Origin: Streptomyces agglomeratus | GTDB taxonomy: Bacteria; Actinomycetota; Actinomycetes; Streptomycetales; Streptomycetaceae | Assembly (NCBI RefSeq): GCF_001746415.1 | Contig: NZ_MEHJ01000001.1 | Location: forward strand, 5,710,501-5,774,500 | DNA: 64,000 nucleotides | Reading direction: 5' to 3' | In this document: in pieces, positions 1-8,826 of the stretch | Position numbering within the stretch: position 1 is the stretch's first letter | Layout: each line of letters opens with the position of its first letter | Program-made: the position numbers and the translations under genes | The notes under the pieces: generated by a model | The model's input: only the letters and a program-made list of their open reading frames with translations | What the model was told of the DNA's origin: nothing | The model's database searches: none

Positions 1-432
1 ATCCGCACGCTGCTCGACGGCGCGACGTACCTCTTCTCCAATGAGTACGAGAAGGGCCTCATCGAGTCCAAGACCGGCTGGACCGACGAGGAGATCCTCG
101 GCAGGGTCGGACACCGCGTCACGACGCTCGGGTCGCGCGGTGTACGCATCGAGCGCGTCGGGGACGAGCCGGTGGTCGTCGGCTGTCCCGAGGAGGAGGG
201 CAAGGTCGACCCGACCGGCGTGGGCGACGCCTTCCGTGCGGGCTTCCTGTCCGGTCTGGCCTGGGGCGTCGGCCTGGAGCGCGCCGCGCAGATCGGGTGC
301 ATGCTGGCGACGCTGGTGATCGAGACGCTGGGCACGCAGGAGTACACGCTGCGCCGCGCGAACTTCATGGACCGCTTCACGAAGGCGTACGGCCACCCGG
401 CGGCGGAAGAGGTCCGCGCCCACCTGTCCTGA
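1..432 (+). CDS. PfkB-family carbohydrate kinase, C-terminal part
   Basis: The gene begins before the window, so only the last 143 residues are visible. They carry the PfkB family signature 2, seen as DPTGVGDAFRAGF around residues 70-82; in this family its Asp is the catalytic base and the Gly-rich turn forms the anion hole for phosphoryl transfer from ATP. The family phosphorylates sugars or nucleosides such as ribose, adenosine or fructose derivatives. The visible part resembles actinobacterial adenosine kinase or ribokinase-like proteins, but the substrate cannot be fixed without the N-terminal half. The gene ends in TGA and a strong hairpin follows before the convergent desulfurase gene. 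Confidence 0.85.
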   Translation: MRTLLDGATYLFSNEYEKGLIESKTGWTDEEILGRVGHRVTTLGSRGVRIERVGDEPVVVGCPEEEGKVDPTGVGDAFRAGFLSGLAWGVGLERAAQIGCMLATLVIETLGTQEYTLRRANFMDRFTKAYGHPAAEEVRAHLS

Positions 433-478
433 TCCCGGGACACGCAGCCGGACGGGCCGGACGGTCGTCACTACCGGA

Positions 479-513
479 CCCGGCCCCTCCGGTGGTGGAG
501 GAGCGGGGCCGGG
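479..513. terminator. Bidirectional terminator between convergent genes
   Basis: A 9-bp inverted repeat (CCCGGCCCC at 479-487 and GGGGCCGGG at 505-513), with a further CCTCC/GGAGG pairing inside, lies between the kinase gene and the convergent desulfurase gene. There is no long U tract, which is normal for Streptomyces terminators. Confidence 0.6.
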
Positions 514-539
514 GGCCGTAGCCCCGGGCTCCGCCTCCG

Positions 540-1919
540 TCAGCTCACGCGCCGCACCACGTACGCGACGCCCCGCTCGGCCGGGCGCTCCCCGACGTAC
601 TCCTGTCCCCGCATCCCGCACCACGCGGGGATGTCCAGCCGCGCCGCCTCGTCGTCCGAGAGCACCGTCACCGTCCCGCCGACCGGCACGTCCCCGATCA
701 CCTTGGCCAGTTCGATCACCGGGATCGGACACCGCTTGCCGAGCGAGTCCACGACGAGCGACTCCACGCCGGCCGGCCCGGACGCGGCGACCGGCGCCCC
801 CAGCCGCTCCCGCACGCCGGCCACTGCCCCCGGCAGCACCTCCAGGAAGCGGTCCACGTCCGCCGCCGCCGTCCCCGGCGGCAGCGAGACCCGGACGTTG
901 CCCTCCGTCAGCACCCCCATCGCCTTCAGCACATGGCTGGGCGTGAGCGTGCTGCTCGTGCAGGACGAACCGGACGATACGGAGAAACCGGCCCGGTCCA
1001 GCTCGTGCAGCAGCGCCTCGCCGTCGACGTACAGGCACGAGAAGGTGACGACGTGCGGCAGCCGGCGCACCGGATCGCCCACCACTTCGACATCCGGTAC
1101 GACCTCCGGCACCGCGGACCGGATCCGGTCCACCAGTGCCCGCAGTTTTTCCGCCTCCCCGGCCACCCCGGCCCGTACGGCCCGGAGCGACGCCGCGGCC
1201 GCCACGATCGCCGGCAGGTTCTCGAAACCGGCCGCCCGGCCGGACTCCCGCTCGTCGGCGGGTCCTTGGGCGGCGAACCGCACCCCCTTGCGCACCACTA
1301 GCAGTCCGACCCCCGCCGGGCCGCCCCATTTGTGCGCACTTGCCGCGAGCAGCGACCAGTCGCCCTCCACCGGCCCCCACCCCAGCGACTGCGCCGCGTC
1401 CACCAGCAGCGGCACACCCACCGCCCGGCACTGCTGTGCGATTTCGGCCACCGGCTGCTCGGTACCGACCTCGTGGTTGGCGGACTGGAGACACGCCAGC
1501 GCGGTGTCCTCCCGCAGCGCCGCGGCGAACGCCGCCGGGTCCACCCGGCCCGCCCGGTCCACCGCCACCTGTGTCGTCGTGCCGCCCGCGGCCTCGTGCG
1601 CGGCGGCCGAATGGAGCACCGAGGAGTGCTCCACGGCCGAGACGGCCAGGTGCCGGCCGACACGCCGACGCGCGGCGAGCGCGCCGGAGATCCCGGTGTG
1701 CACGGCGTGGGTGCCCGAAGAGGTGAATACGAGCTCGTCGGGGCGGCAGCCCACGGCCTCCGCGGCCGCCTCGCGGGCCGCGTCGAGGAGCATCCGGGCG
1801 CGCCGCCCCTCGCGGTAGAGGCGGGACGGGTCGGCCCAGCCCTCGTCGAGCGAGGCCAGCAGGGCCTGCCGGGCGACGGGGTGCAGCGGGGCGGAGGACG
1901 CGGCGTCGAAGTAGGGCAC
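540..1919 (-). CDS. Cysteine desulfurase fused to a TusA-like sulfur carrier domain
   Basis: This 459-residue protein starts at GTG 1919. The first ~375 residues are a class V PLP-dependent aminotransferase fold of the NifS/IscS type. The PLP lysine is K197 in SAHKWGG, and the persulfide-forming cysteine is probably C320 in a Ser-rich SSGSSC loop. The last ~75 residues are a TusA/SirA domain with the hallmark CPIP motif (C397), which in TusA accepts the persulfide. The fusion suggests that sulfur is taken from cysteine and passed within one polypeptide to a carrier, for example for tRNA thiolation or cofactor synthesis; the final acceptor is not known. It is transcribed away from ctaC. The ribosome-binding site is weak. 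Confidence 0.9.
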   Translation of the reverse strand: MPYFDAASSAPLHPVARQALLASLDEGWADPSRLYREGRRARMLLDAAREAAAEAVGCRPDELVFTSSGTHAVHTGISGALAARRRVGRHLAVSAVEHSSVLHSAAAHEAAGGTTTQVAVDRAGRVDPAAFAAALREDTALACLQSANHEVGTEQPVAEIAQQCRAVGVPLLVDAAQSLGWGPVEGDWSLLAASAHKWGGPAGVGLLVVRKGVRFAAQGPADERESGRAAGFENLPAIVAAAASLRAVRAGVAGEAEKLRALVDRIRSAVPEVVPDVEVVGDPVRRLPHVVTFSCLYVDGEALLHELDRAGFSVSSGSSCTSSTLTPSHVLKAMGVLTEGNVRVSLPPGTAAADVDRFLEVLPGAVAGVRERLGAPVAASGPAGVESLVVDSLGKRCPIPVIELAKVIGDVPVGGTVTVLSDDEAARLDIPAWCGMRGQEYVGERPAERGVAYVVRRVS

Positions 1920-2225
1920 ACCGCCACGCTAATCCTTGGCCCCGCGGGTCCGCGCCCCGCTACCGGGGAGGGGCCGTCGCCGGCCGGTCGTACGGGGGGC
2001 CGGATGCCCGGTCAGATGGCGGGCGGAGGCCGGGATTCCACCGAGAAGCCACCCCTTCGTGGAGGCGCACGGCGCGTTGGGCACCCTCCCCGCGCGACCC
2101 CAAATGGCGTCCAGTAGGGTTTGGTCCGCATAAACATCCAAACCCCTGCCCGCGTCAGGGCCGGCGACCGACCAGCGAGACGGCCGCAACCAACCGCGCG
2201 GGCGAGACTCTCGGGAAGGCGCTAC
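1920..2225. other. Divergent intergenic region, desulfurase / ctaC
   Basis: This 306-bp stretch separates the divergent desulfurase and ctaC genes and should hold both promoters. Short ORFs that cross it have no family resemblance and look like readthrough of high-GC DNA. I see no convincing riboswitch or operator. A GGGAAGG ribosome-binding site lies just before the ctaC GTG. Confidence 0.5.
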
Positions 2226-3194
2226 GTGAGTCCCAACGGCTCCGACCGCTCGTCGCGGCGCCCGATGCGGCGGAAGCTGCTCCAGGTGCTGACCGCGGGC
2301 GTGGTCCTGGCGACCGCCTCTGGTTGCTCGTACACATGGGAAGACTTCCCCCGCCTCGGGATGCCTACCCCGGTCACCGAAGAGGCTCCCATTATTCTGT
2401 CCCTCTGGCAGGGCTCGTGGGCGGCAGCGCTCGTCACGGGCGTCCTGGTGTGGGGACTGATTCTGTGGAGCGTCTTCTTCCACCGGCGTAGCCGCACCAA
2501 GGTAGAAGTACCTCCGCAGACCCGGTACAACATGCCCATCGAGGCGCTGTACACCGTGGTCCCGCTCATCATCGTCTCGGTCCTCTTCTACTTCACCGCG
2601 CGCGACGAGTCGAAGCTCCTCGCGCTCGAGGACAAGCCGGCCCACACCGTCAACGTGGTCGGCTTCCAGTGGAGCTGGGGCTTCAACTACGTCGAGAACG
2701 TGGACGGCGACGCCGCCACGGGCACGAAGCTGCCCAAGCAGCTCAACGCCATCCCGAAGCGCTACGTCGACGAGTTCCCCGCGGGTGCCGAAGGCGTCTA
2801 CGCGGTCGGCACTCCGGGCGAGCGGAACCCGCAGAACGGCAACCCGGGTCCGACCCTGTGGCTGCCGAAGGGCGAGAAGGTCCGCTTCGTCCTGACCTCG
2901 CGCGACGTCATCCACTCCTTCTGGGTGGTGCCGTTCCTCATGAAGCTGGACGTCATCCCGGGCCACACCAACGCCTTCGAGGTGACCCCCACGCGTGAGG
3001 GCACCTTCCGGGGCAAGTGCGCCGAGCTCTGCGGTGTCGACCACTCCCGGATGCTCTTCAACGTGAAGGTCGTCTCCCCGGAGCGGTACCAGCAGCACCT
3101 CAAGGAGCTGGCGGAGAAGGGCCAGACCGGCTACATCCCGTCCGGTATCGAGCAGACCGACCCGGCCAGGAATGCGGAGACGAACAAACTGTGA
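2226..3194 (+). CDS. ctaC: Cytochrome c oxidase subunit II
   Basis: Subunit II of the aa3-type terminal oxidase takes electrons from cytochrome c (here probably the QcrC heme domains) through its CuA centre. The 322-residue protein begins with a basic N-terminus and a signal segment ending at ATASGC, so C34 is a likely lipidated cysteine. Two transmembrane helices follow (about residues 55-80 and 95-120). The CuA ligands are visible near the C-terminus in RDVIHSFW and [15 protein letters not shown] 2226 is preferred over upstream in-frame starts because it has GGGAAGG before it and gives a proper signal peptide. Its TGA overlaps the GTG of ctaD. Confidence 0.96.
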   Translation: MSPNGSDRSSRRPMRRKLLQVLTAGVVLATASGCSYTWEDFPRLGMPTPVTEEAPIILSLWQGSWAAALVTGVLVWGLILWSVFFHRRSRTKVEVPPQTRYNMPIEALYTVVPLIIVSVLFYFTARDESKLLALEDKPAHTVNVVGFQWSWGFNYVENVDGDAATGTKLPKQLNAIPKRYVDEFPAGAEGVYAVGTPGERNPQNGNPGPTLWLPKGEKVRFVLTSRDVIHSFWVVPFLMKLDVIPGHTNAFEVTPTREGTFRGKCAELCGVDHSRMLFNVKVVSPERYQQHLKELAEKGQTGYIPSGIEQTDPARNAETNKL

Positions 3195-4930
3195 GCATCC
3201 TCAACGAACCCAAGGGTGCCGCGGCGGCAGACGGCTCGTCCTACGAGAACGAACTGCCGGTACGGCGCAAGCAGCCGGGAAATGTCGTCATCAAGTGGCT
3301 GACCACCACTGACCACAAGACCATCGGCTCGCTCTACCTGATCACGTCGTTCGTGTTCTTCTGCGTCGGCGGCGTGATGGCGCTCTTCATGCGCGCCGAA
3401 CTGGCCCGTCCCGGCACGCAGATCATGTCGAACGAGCAGTTCAACCAGGCGTTCACGATGCACGGCACGATCATGCTGCTGATGTTCGCGACGCCGCTGT
3501 TCGCCGGATTCGCGAACTGGATCATGCCGCTTCAGATCGGCGCGCCCGACGTGGCGTTCCCGCGGCTGAACATGTTCGCGTACTGGCTCTACCTCTTCGG
3601 CTCGATCATCGCGGTGGCCGGCTTCCTCACCCCGCAGGGTGCGGCCGACTTCGGCTGGTTCGCCTACGCCCCGCTGTCGGACGCGGTCCGGTCGCCGGGT
3701 GTCGGCGCCGACATGTGGATCATGGGTCTGGCCTTCTCCGGCTTCGGCACGATCCTCGGCTCGGTCAACTTCATCACCACGATCATCTGCATGCGCGCGC
3801 CCGGCATGACGATGTTCCGGATGCCGATCTTCACCTGGAACGTGCTGCTGACCGGTGTGCTGGTCCTGCTCGCCTTCCCGGTGCTCGCCGCGGCTCTCTT
3901 CGCGCTGGAGGCGGACCGCAAGTTCGGTGCGCACATCTTCGACGCGGCCAACGGCGGATCGCTTCTGTGGCAGCACCTCTTCTGGTTCTTCGGACACCCA
4001 GAGGTGTACATCATCGCGCTGCCGTTCTTCGGAATCATCTCCGAGGTCATCCCGGTCTTCAGCCGCAAGCCGATGTTCGGCTACATCGGCCTGATCGGCG
4101 CGACGATCGCCATCGCCGGCCTCTCGGTCACGGTGTGGGCGCACCACATGTACGTCACGGGCGGCGTGCTCTTGCCGTTCTTCTCGTTCATGACCTTCCT
4201 GATCGCGGTACCGACCGGTGTGAAGTTCTTCAACTGGATCGGCACCATGTGGAAGGGCTCGCTGTCCTTCGAGACCCCGATGCTCTGGGCCGTCGGCTTC
4301 CTGATCACCTTCACCTTCGGTGGTCTGACCGGCGTCATCCTGGCCTCGCCCCCGATGGACTTCCACGTCTCCGACTCGTACTTCGTCGTCGCGCACTTCC
4401 ACTACGTCATCTTCGGCACCGTGGTCTTCGCGATGTTCTCCGGATTCCACTTCTGGTGGCCGAAGTTCACCGGCAAGATGCTGGACGAGCGCCTCGGCAA
4501 GATCACCTTCTGGACGCTGTTCGTGGGCTTCCACGGCACGTTCCTGGTGCAGCACTGGCTGGGCGCCGAGGGCATGCCGCGTCGTTACGCGGACTACCTC
4601 GCCGCCGACGGCTTCACCCTGCTGAACACGATCTCCACGATCGCCTCGTTCCTGCTGGGCCTGTCGATGCTCCCGTTCTTCTACAACGTCTGGAAGACCG
4701 CGAAGTACGGCAAGAAGGTCGAGGTCGACGACCCCTGGGGCTACGGCCGTTCGCTGGAGTGGGCGACGTCCTGCCCGCCACCGCGGCACAACTTCCTCAC
4801 CCTGCCGCGTATTCGTTCCGAATCCCCGGCGTTCGACCTGCACCACCCTGAGATCGCCGCTCTCGAACAGCTCGAGAACCACGGACAGAAGGACACCGCG
4901 CTGTTCGGCGGCAAGGAGGTCGGCAAGTGA
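3191..4930 (+). CDS. ctaD: Cytochrome c oxidase subunit I
   Basis: This is the catalytic subunit (579 residues, about 12 transmembrane helices), carrying heme a and the heme a3-CuB centre where oxygen is reduced. Visible hallmarks are the heme a ligand region [12 protein letters not shown], the CuB His-Tyr crosslink motif FGHPEVYI, the double His WAHHMYVTG and the heme ligands in [12 protein letters not shown]. The GTG start at 3191 overlaps the ctaC stop by four bases (GTGA), so the two are translationally coupled. An alternative longer frame starting inside ctaC is an artefact. ctaF follows with the same overlap. Confidence 0.97.
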   Translation: MSILNEPKGAAAADGSSYENELPVRRKQPGNVVIKWLTTTDHKTIGSLYLITSFVFFCVGGVMALFMRAELARPGTQIMSNEQFNQAFTMHGTIMLLMFATPLFAGFANWIMPLQIGAPDVAFPRLNMFAYWLYLFGSIIAVAGFLTPQGAADFGWFAYAPLSDAVRSPGVGADMWIMGLAFSGFGTILGSVNFITTIICMRAPGMTMFRMPIFTWNVLLTGVLVLLAFPVLAAALFALEADRKFGAHIFDAANGGSLLWQHLFWFFGHPEVYIIALPFFGIISEVIPVFSRKPMFGYIGLIGATIAIAGLSVTVWAHHMYVTGGVLLPFFSFMTFLIAVPTGVKFFNWIGTMWKGSLSFETPMLWAVGFLITFTFGGLTGVILASPPMDFHVSDSYFVVAHFHYVIFGTVVFAMFSGFHFWWPKFTGKMLDERLGKITFWTLFVGFHGTFLVQHWLGAEGMPRRYADYLAADGFTLLNTISTIASFLLGLSMLPFFYNVWKTAKYGKKVEVDDPWGYGRSLEWATSCPPPRHNFLTLPRIRSESPAFDLHHPEIAALEQLENHGQKDTALFGGKEVGK

Positions 4931-5325
4931 AGATCCAGGGCAAGATGTTCATCTGGTTGAGCATCTTCATCCTCGCCATGGCAATCGTCTATGGCGTGTG
5001 GTCGAAGGAGCCGGCCGGAACCACGGCGCTCTTCCTGGCCTTCGGCCTGAGCATCATGATCGGCTACTACCTGGCCTTCACGGCCAAGCGTGTGGACGCC
5101 ATGGCTCAGGACAACAAAGAGGCCGATGTGGCGGACGAGGCCGGCGACGTCGGCTTCTTCTCCCCGCACAGCTGGCAGCCGCTCTCGCTCGCCCTCGGTG
5201 GCGCCTTCGCCTTCCTGGGCGTCGCCATGGGCTGGTGGCTGGTGTTCTTCTCCGTTCCCCTGCTCCTGATCGGCCTCTTCGGCTGGGTCTTCGAGTACTA
5301 CCGCGGCGAGAGCCAGAACCAGTAG
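4927..5325 (+). CDS. ctaF: Cytochrome c oxidase subunit IV, actinobacterial type
   Basis: This 132-residue membrane protein has about four transmembrane segments (residues ~5-25, ~32-52, ~85-105 and ~108-125) joined by an acidic loop near residues 58-75. Actinobacterial aa3 oxidases carry this small fourth subunit, and its position directly after ctaD, with a GTGA overlap, identifies it. It lacks redox motifs and is thought to be structural. A strong terminator follows about 20 bp later, ending the ctaCDF operon. Confidence 0.9.
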   Translation: MKIQGKMFIWLSIFILAMAIVYGVWSKEPAGTTALFLAFGLSIMIGYYLAFTAKRVDAMAQDNKEADVADEAGDVGFFSPHSWQPLSLALGGAFAFLGVAMGWWLVFFSVPLLLIGLFGWVFEYYRGESQNQ

Positions 5326-5344
5326 AAGCACCCGCGACACGCCC

Positions 5345-5385
5345 GAGGGGCCCGTTCACCTGCACATCAGGTGGGCGGGCCCCTC
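5345..5385 (+). terminator. Terminator of ctaCDF
   Basis: A perfect 10-bp stem (GAGGGGCCCG at 5345-5354 with CGGGCCCCTC at 5376-5385) encloses a second 6-bp hairpin (CACCTG/CAGGTG), and GTTTGG follows. It sits 20 bp after the ctaF stop. Confidence 0.8.
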
Positions 5386-5437
5386 GTTTGGCATCTCTCG
5401 GCGCGCCGTACACGTGAAATGTTCTTAATGTGTGATC

Positions 5438-6697
5438 ATGACCCATTCACCTCGACTCCGGACGGTTCTGAGCTGCTCCCTGCTGATCGCGTCCCTCGCG
5501 GCAGCCGGGACGGCGTGCAGCGGGTCCGGTGACGGCCATCCGCTGTCCGCGGCGCCGTACGACGCGGCGGACCAGGTCTCCTTCAACGCGGCCACCGGCA
5601 CGTCCAAGGCGGACCCCGAGAAGCCCTTGGAGATCACCGCCAGGAACAAGGACGGCCGGATCACGGACGTGACGGCCTCCGACGCCGCAGGGCGCTACCT
5701 GGCGGGCGAGCTCTCCGCCGACGGCTCACGGTGGCACAGCACCGCCCCGCTGGCGGCCGGAGCGCGCTACACGGTCAAGGTCGCCACCGAGGACGAGGAC
5801 GGCGCGCCCGGTGCGCGCACCCTCACCTTCGAGACCTCGGTCCCCCCGCGGAAGCGCCTGATGGTCACCTTCGGCCCCAAGGCGGGCACGTACGGCGTCG
5901 GCCAGCCGGTCACCGCCGAACTCAGCGTCCCCGTCAAGGGGGAGGCGGCCAGAGCGGTCGTCGAGCGCGCCCTGAAGGTACGCTCCGAGCCCGCGGTGCA
6001 GGGTTCCTGGCACTGGGTGGACGACAAGAAGCTGCACTTCCGTCCGAAGGAGTACTGGCCCGCCAACGCCCGGATCACGGTGCGGAGCACCCTGGAGGGC
6101 ATCAAGGTGGCCGACCGGCTCTACGGCGGCCCGGCGAAGCCGCTGCGGCTGTCCACCGGGGACCGCATCGAGGCCATCACGGACGCCGGCTCCCACCAGA
6201 TGACGGTCCTGCGCAACGGAAAGGTGATCAACACCATTCCGGTGACCACCGGCAAGCCGGGCTTCTCCACCCGCAACGGCGTCAAGGTCGTACTGGGCAA
6301 GGAGTACTTCGTACGGATGCGCGGTACGACCGTCGGCATCGCGGAGGGCACGGCCGACTCGTACGACCTGCCCGTCTACTACGCGACACGCGTCACCTGG
6401 AGCGGCGAGTACGTCCATGCCGCGCCCTGGTCGGTCGGCTCGCAGGGCTCCGCCAACGTCAGCCACGGCTGCACCGGCATGAGCACGTCCAATGCCGCCT
6501 GGTTCTTCAAGACCGTCCGTGAGGGCGACATCGTCAAGGTCGTCAACAGCGCCGGCAACACCATGGACCCGTTCGGCAACGGCTTCGGCGACTGGAACGT
6601 CCCCTGGGACAAGTGGCGCAAGGGCAGCGCACTGCTGGCCGGCCTCGGGGAGGGCGGAAGCCCCGTCGACGCGGCCAGACTGCGGCCGGAGGTCTGA
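5438..6697 (+). CDS. L,D-transpeptidase, probable lipoprotein
   Basis: The 419-residue protein has a signal segment ending near C27 (AAGTAC, an imperfect lipobox), Ig-like domains in the middle (about residues 60-260) and a C-terminal YkuD domain. The YkuD catalytic motif is visible as SHGCTGMS with the nucleophile at C345. Such enzymes form 3-3 crosslinks between meso- or LL-diaminopimelate residues in peptidoglycan and act outside the cytoplasmic membrane. The layout matches actinobacterial Ldt proteins. An upstream in-frame GTG at 5432 is possible, but ATG 5438 gives the same signal peptide. It stands between the ctaCDF and ctaE-qcr groups and has its own promoter region. Confidence 0.92.
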   Translation: MTHSPRLRTVLSCSLLIASLAAAGTACSGSGDGHPLSAAPYDAADQVSFNAATGTSKADPEKPLEITARNKDGRITDVTASDAAGRYLAGELSADGSRWHSTAPLAAGARYTVKVATEDEDGAPGARTLTFETSVPPRKRLMVTFGPKAGTYGVGQPVTAELSVPVKGEAARAVVERALKVRSEPAVQGSWHWVDDKKLHFRPKEYWPANARITVRSTLEGIKVADRLYGGPAKPLRLSTGDRIEAITDAGSHQMTVLRNGKVINTIPVTTGKPGFSTRNGVKVVLGKEYFVRMRGTTVGIAEGTADSYDLPVYYATRVTWSGEYVHAAPWSVGSQGSANVSHGCTGMSTSNAAWFFKTVREGDIVKVVNSAGNTMDPFGNGFGDWNVPWDKWRKGSALLAGLGEGGSPVDAARLRPEV

Positions 6698-6715
6698 CGG
6701 GGCCCCGCGCGGGTG

Positions 6716-7111
6716 TCACGCCTCGACGGCGAGCCTTCCCCGCAGCAGCGCCGCCAGGGCGTCCGCGAACTCGACCGGATCGACCGGAAGAGTGACAGCG
6801 CTCTCCGCGCGGCTCCAGGTGGCCAGCCAGGAGTCCTGCGGACGCCCGATCAGCAGCAGTACGGGCGGGCAGTTGAAGATCTCGTCCTTGATCTGCCGGC
6901 ACACGCCCATGCCGCCCGCGGGCACCGCCTCGCCGTCCAGCACGCAGACGTCGACGCCGCCCTCGTCCAGCGCCTTGAGGACGGCAGGCAGCGTGGCGCA
7001 CTCCAGGAACTCGACCGGCGGCACGTCCGCGGCGGGCCTGCGACCCGCTGCCAGCCGCACCTGTTCGCGGGTGTTGGCGTTGTCGCTGTAGACCAGGACC
7101 GTGGCGGTCAT
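6716..7111 (-). CDS. Receiver-like protein with degenerate phosphorylation site
   Basis: This 131-residue protein starts at ATG 7109-7111 with a good GGAGGA site before it; longer upstream frames lie inside the opposite-strand ctaE and are not real. Its alternating hydrophobic strands (TATVLVYSD, VDVCVLDG, PPVLLLIG) fit a CheY-like receiver fold, with D59 at the usual phosphoryl position. The paired acidic residues are reduced to SD at residues 9-10, and the conserved Lys before Pro near the end is replaced (LPVDP). It may therefore be a non-phosphorylated receiver. It is divergent from ctaE-qcrCAB, which suggests a link to respiration, but its function is unknown. Confidence 0.75.
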   Translation of the reverse strand: MTATVLVYSDNANTREQVRLAAGRRPAADVPPVEFLECATLPAVLKALDEGGVDVCVLDGEAVPAGGMGVCRQIKDEIFNCPPVLLLIGRPQDSWLATWSRAESAVTLPVDPVEFADALAALLRGRLAVEA

Positions 7112-7317
7112 TGTTCCTCCATGCATCGAGGAGCCCTCGGAGGCTCGGTGTTGGATCAGGAACCGATGCGCGGATGCTACTCCGTCCGACAGCCGCTCAG
7201 CAGGCGTTCGTATCTGCCTTCGAAGGTACCTCCGATGGGCCGTTCGGCTCAGGTCACAGGGCCTTCCCAGAGCATGGACACACCGAATGGCACCCCCGGG
7301 AGTGAGGGCGGGATAAG

Positions 7318-7338
7318 CGACCGACATAATGTCGGTCG
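7318..7338. promoter_or_regulatory. Perfect palindrome across the ctaE start codon
   Basis: CGACCGACAT at 7318-7327 and ATGTCGGTCG at 7329-7338 form a perfect 10-bp inverted repeat around a single A. The second arm begins with the ATG of ctaE. It could be a protein-binding operator, or an RNA hairpin hiding the start codon. Confidence 0.55.
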
Positions 7339-7949
7339 TGGCGACAGCAACGACAGTAGATACCGGGCACGCGCACCCGTCGGTCAATCGACCGAACCTC
7401 ACCAGCGTCGGAACCATCATCTGGCTGAGTTCCGAGCTGATGTTCTTCGCGGCCCTATTCGCGATGTACTTCACCCTGCGATCGGTGACGGGTCCCGAGT
7501 TCTGGAAGCAGCAGGCGGAACACCTGAACTTCCCGTTCTCGGCGACGAACACCACCATCCTGGTGCTCTCCTCCCTCACCTGCCAGCTCGGCGTCTTCGC
7601 CGCCGAGCGCGGGGACGTGAAGAAGCTCCGGGCGTGGTTCATCATCACGTTCGTGATGGGTGCGATCTTCATCGGAGGCCAGGTCCTCGAGTACACCGAG
7701 CTGGTGAAGGACGCGGGCCTCTCGCTCTCGTCCGACCCGTACGGCTCGGTGTTCTACCTGACGACCGGCTTCCACGGACTGCATGTGACGGGCGGACTCA
7801 TCGCCTTCCTGCTGGTCCTCGGCCGTACATACGCGGCCAAGAGATTCACCCACGAGCAGGCAACCGCCGCCATCGTCGTGTCCTACTACTGGCACTTCGT
7901 CGATGTCGTCTGGATCGGCCTCTTCGCCACGATCTACATGATCAAGTAG
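7329..7949 (+). CDS. ctaE: Cytochrome c oxidase subunit III
   Basis: This 206-residue membrane protein has five predicted helices and the subunit III pattern, including the acidic motif [15 protein letters not shown] in helix 1 and [12 protein letters not shown] near residues 145-160. Subunit III stabilises the oxidase and sits close to the proton entry path. ATG 7329 is taken as the start, but no clear Shine-Dalgarno sequence precedes it; a GTG at 7338 is an alternative. It heads the ctaE-qcrCAB run, the usual actinobacterial arrangement that joins the oxidase to the bc1 complex. Confidence 0.95.
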   Translation: MSVVATATTVDTGHAHPSVNRPNLTSVGTIIWLSSELMFFAALFAMYFTLRSVTGPEFWKQQAEHLNFPFSATNTTILVLSSLTCQLGVFAAERGDVKKLRAWFIITFVMGAIFIGGQVLEYTELVKDAGLSLSSDPYGSVFYLTTGFHGLHVTGGLIAFLLVLGRTYAAKRFTHEQATAAIVVSYYWHFVDVVWIGLFATIYMIK

Positions 7950-8016
7950 GTCGGGTCCGAAACCCGGCCCACATCCAGCTCCATCGACGCAGAAGATCCT
8001 GACACCGGGGTAATCC

Positions 8017-8826
8017 GTGAAAAAGCTCTCCGCACGACGACGCCATCCGCTGGCGGCGGTCGTCGTACTACTCCTCGCGCTGGCGGCCACCGGGGGGCTG
8101 TACGCCGCGTTCGCGCCCGCGGGCAAGGCCCAGGCCGAAGAAACCGCCCAGTCCCTCGCCATCGAGGAGGGCAAGAAGCTCTACGCCACTGGCTGCTCCA
8201 GCTGCCACGGCACCGGCGGTCAGGGCGGCTCGGACGGTCCGTCCCTCGTGGGCGTCGGCTCGGCCGCAGTGGACTTCCAGGTCGGCACCGGCCGTATGCC
8301 GGCGCAGCAGCCCGGCGCCCAGGTGCCGGAGAAGAAGAAGATCTACTCGCAGGCCGAGATCGACCAGCTCGCCGCGTACATCGCTTCCCTCGGCGCCGGC
8401 CCGATCACGCCGACCGAGGAGCAGTACAACCCTGAGGGTGCGGACATCGCCAAGGGTGGCGACCTGTTCCGTACCAACTGCGCCCAGTGCCACAACTTCA
8501 CGGGCGAGGGCGGTGCCCTGACGAACGGCAAGTACGCCCCGAGTCTCGAAGATGTGAGCCCGAAGCACCTCTACGAGGCCATGCAGACCGGCCCGCAGAA
8601 CATGCCGTCCTTCCCCGACACCACGATGCCGGAGCAGCAGAAGAAGGACATCATCGCGTACGTCAAGACGGTGAACGGCGAGGAGACGGAGACGCCGGGA
8701 GGCTTCGCGCTGGGCGGCCTCGGCCCCGTCAGCGAGGGTCTGTTCGGCTGGATCTTCGGTCTGGGTTCGCTGATCGCCGTCGCCGTCTGGGTCGCGGCCC
8801 ACACCGCTAAGGCCAAGAAGTCATGA
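8017..8826 (+). CDS. qcrC: Cytochrome bc1 complex diheme cytochrome c subunit
   Basis: QcrC (269 residues) replaces both cytochrome c1 and soluble cytochrome c in actinobacteria. An N-terminal signal anchor (residues ~12-32) is followed by two c-type heme motifs, CSSCH starting at C60 and CAQCH starting at C155, each with a later methionine that could be the axial ligand (GRMPAQQ, QNMPSF). A transmembrane helix lies at the C-terminus (~240-262). It passes electrons from the Rieske protein to CuA of CtaC. The stop overlaps the ATG of qcrA by four bases. Confidence 0.97.
   Translation: MKKLSARRRHPLAAVVVLLLALAATGGLYAAFAPAGKAQAEETAQSLAIEEGKKLYATGCSSCHGTGGQGGSDGPSLVGVGSAAVDFQVGTGRMPAQQPGAQVPEKKKIYSQAEIDQLAAYIASLGAGPITPTEEQYNPEGADIAKGGDLFRTNCAQCHNFTGEGGALTNGKYAPSLEDVSPKHLYEAMQTGPQNMPSFPDTTMPEQQKKDIIAYVKTVNGEETETPGGFALGGLGPVSEGLFGWIFGLGSLIAVAVWVAAHTAKAKKS

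Noticed and set aside
2121..2225. A longer N-terminus for ctaC
   Set aside because: The extra 35 residues are not like any CtaC, while GTG 2226 has a ribosome-binding site and yields a proper lipoprotein signal.
3131..4882. A 583-codon minus-strand frame opposite ctaD
   Set aside because: It mirrors the coding strand of a clear oxidase gene, has Arg/Glu/Asp/His-rich composition typical of antisense frames in GC-rich DNA, and shows no family motif.
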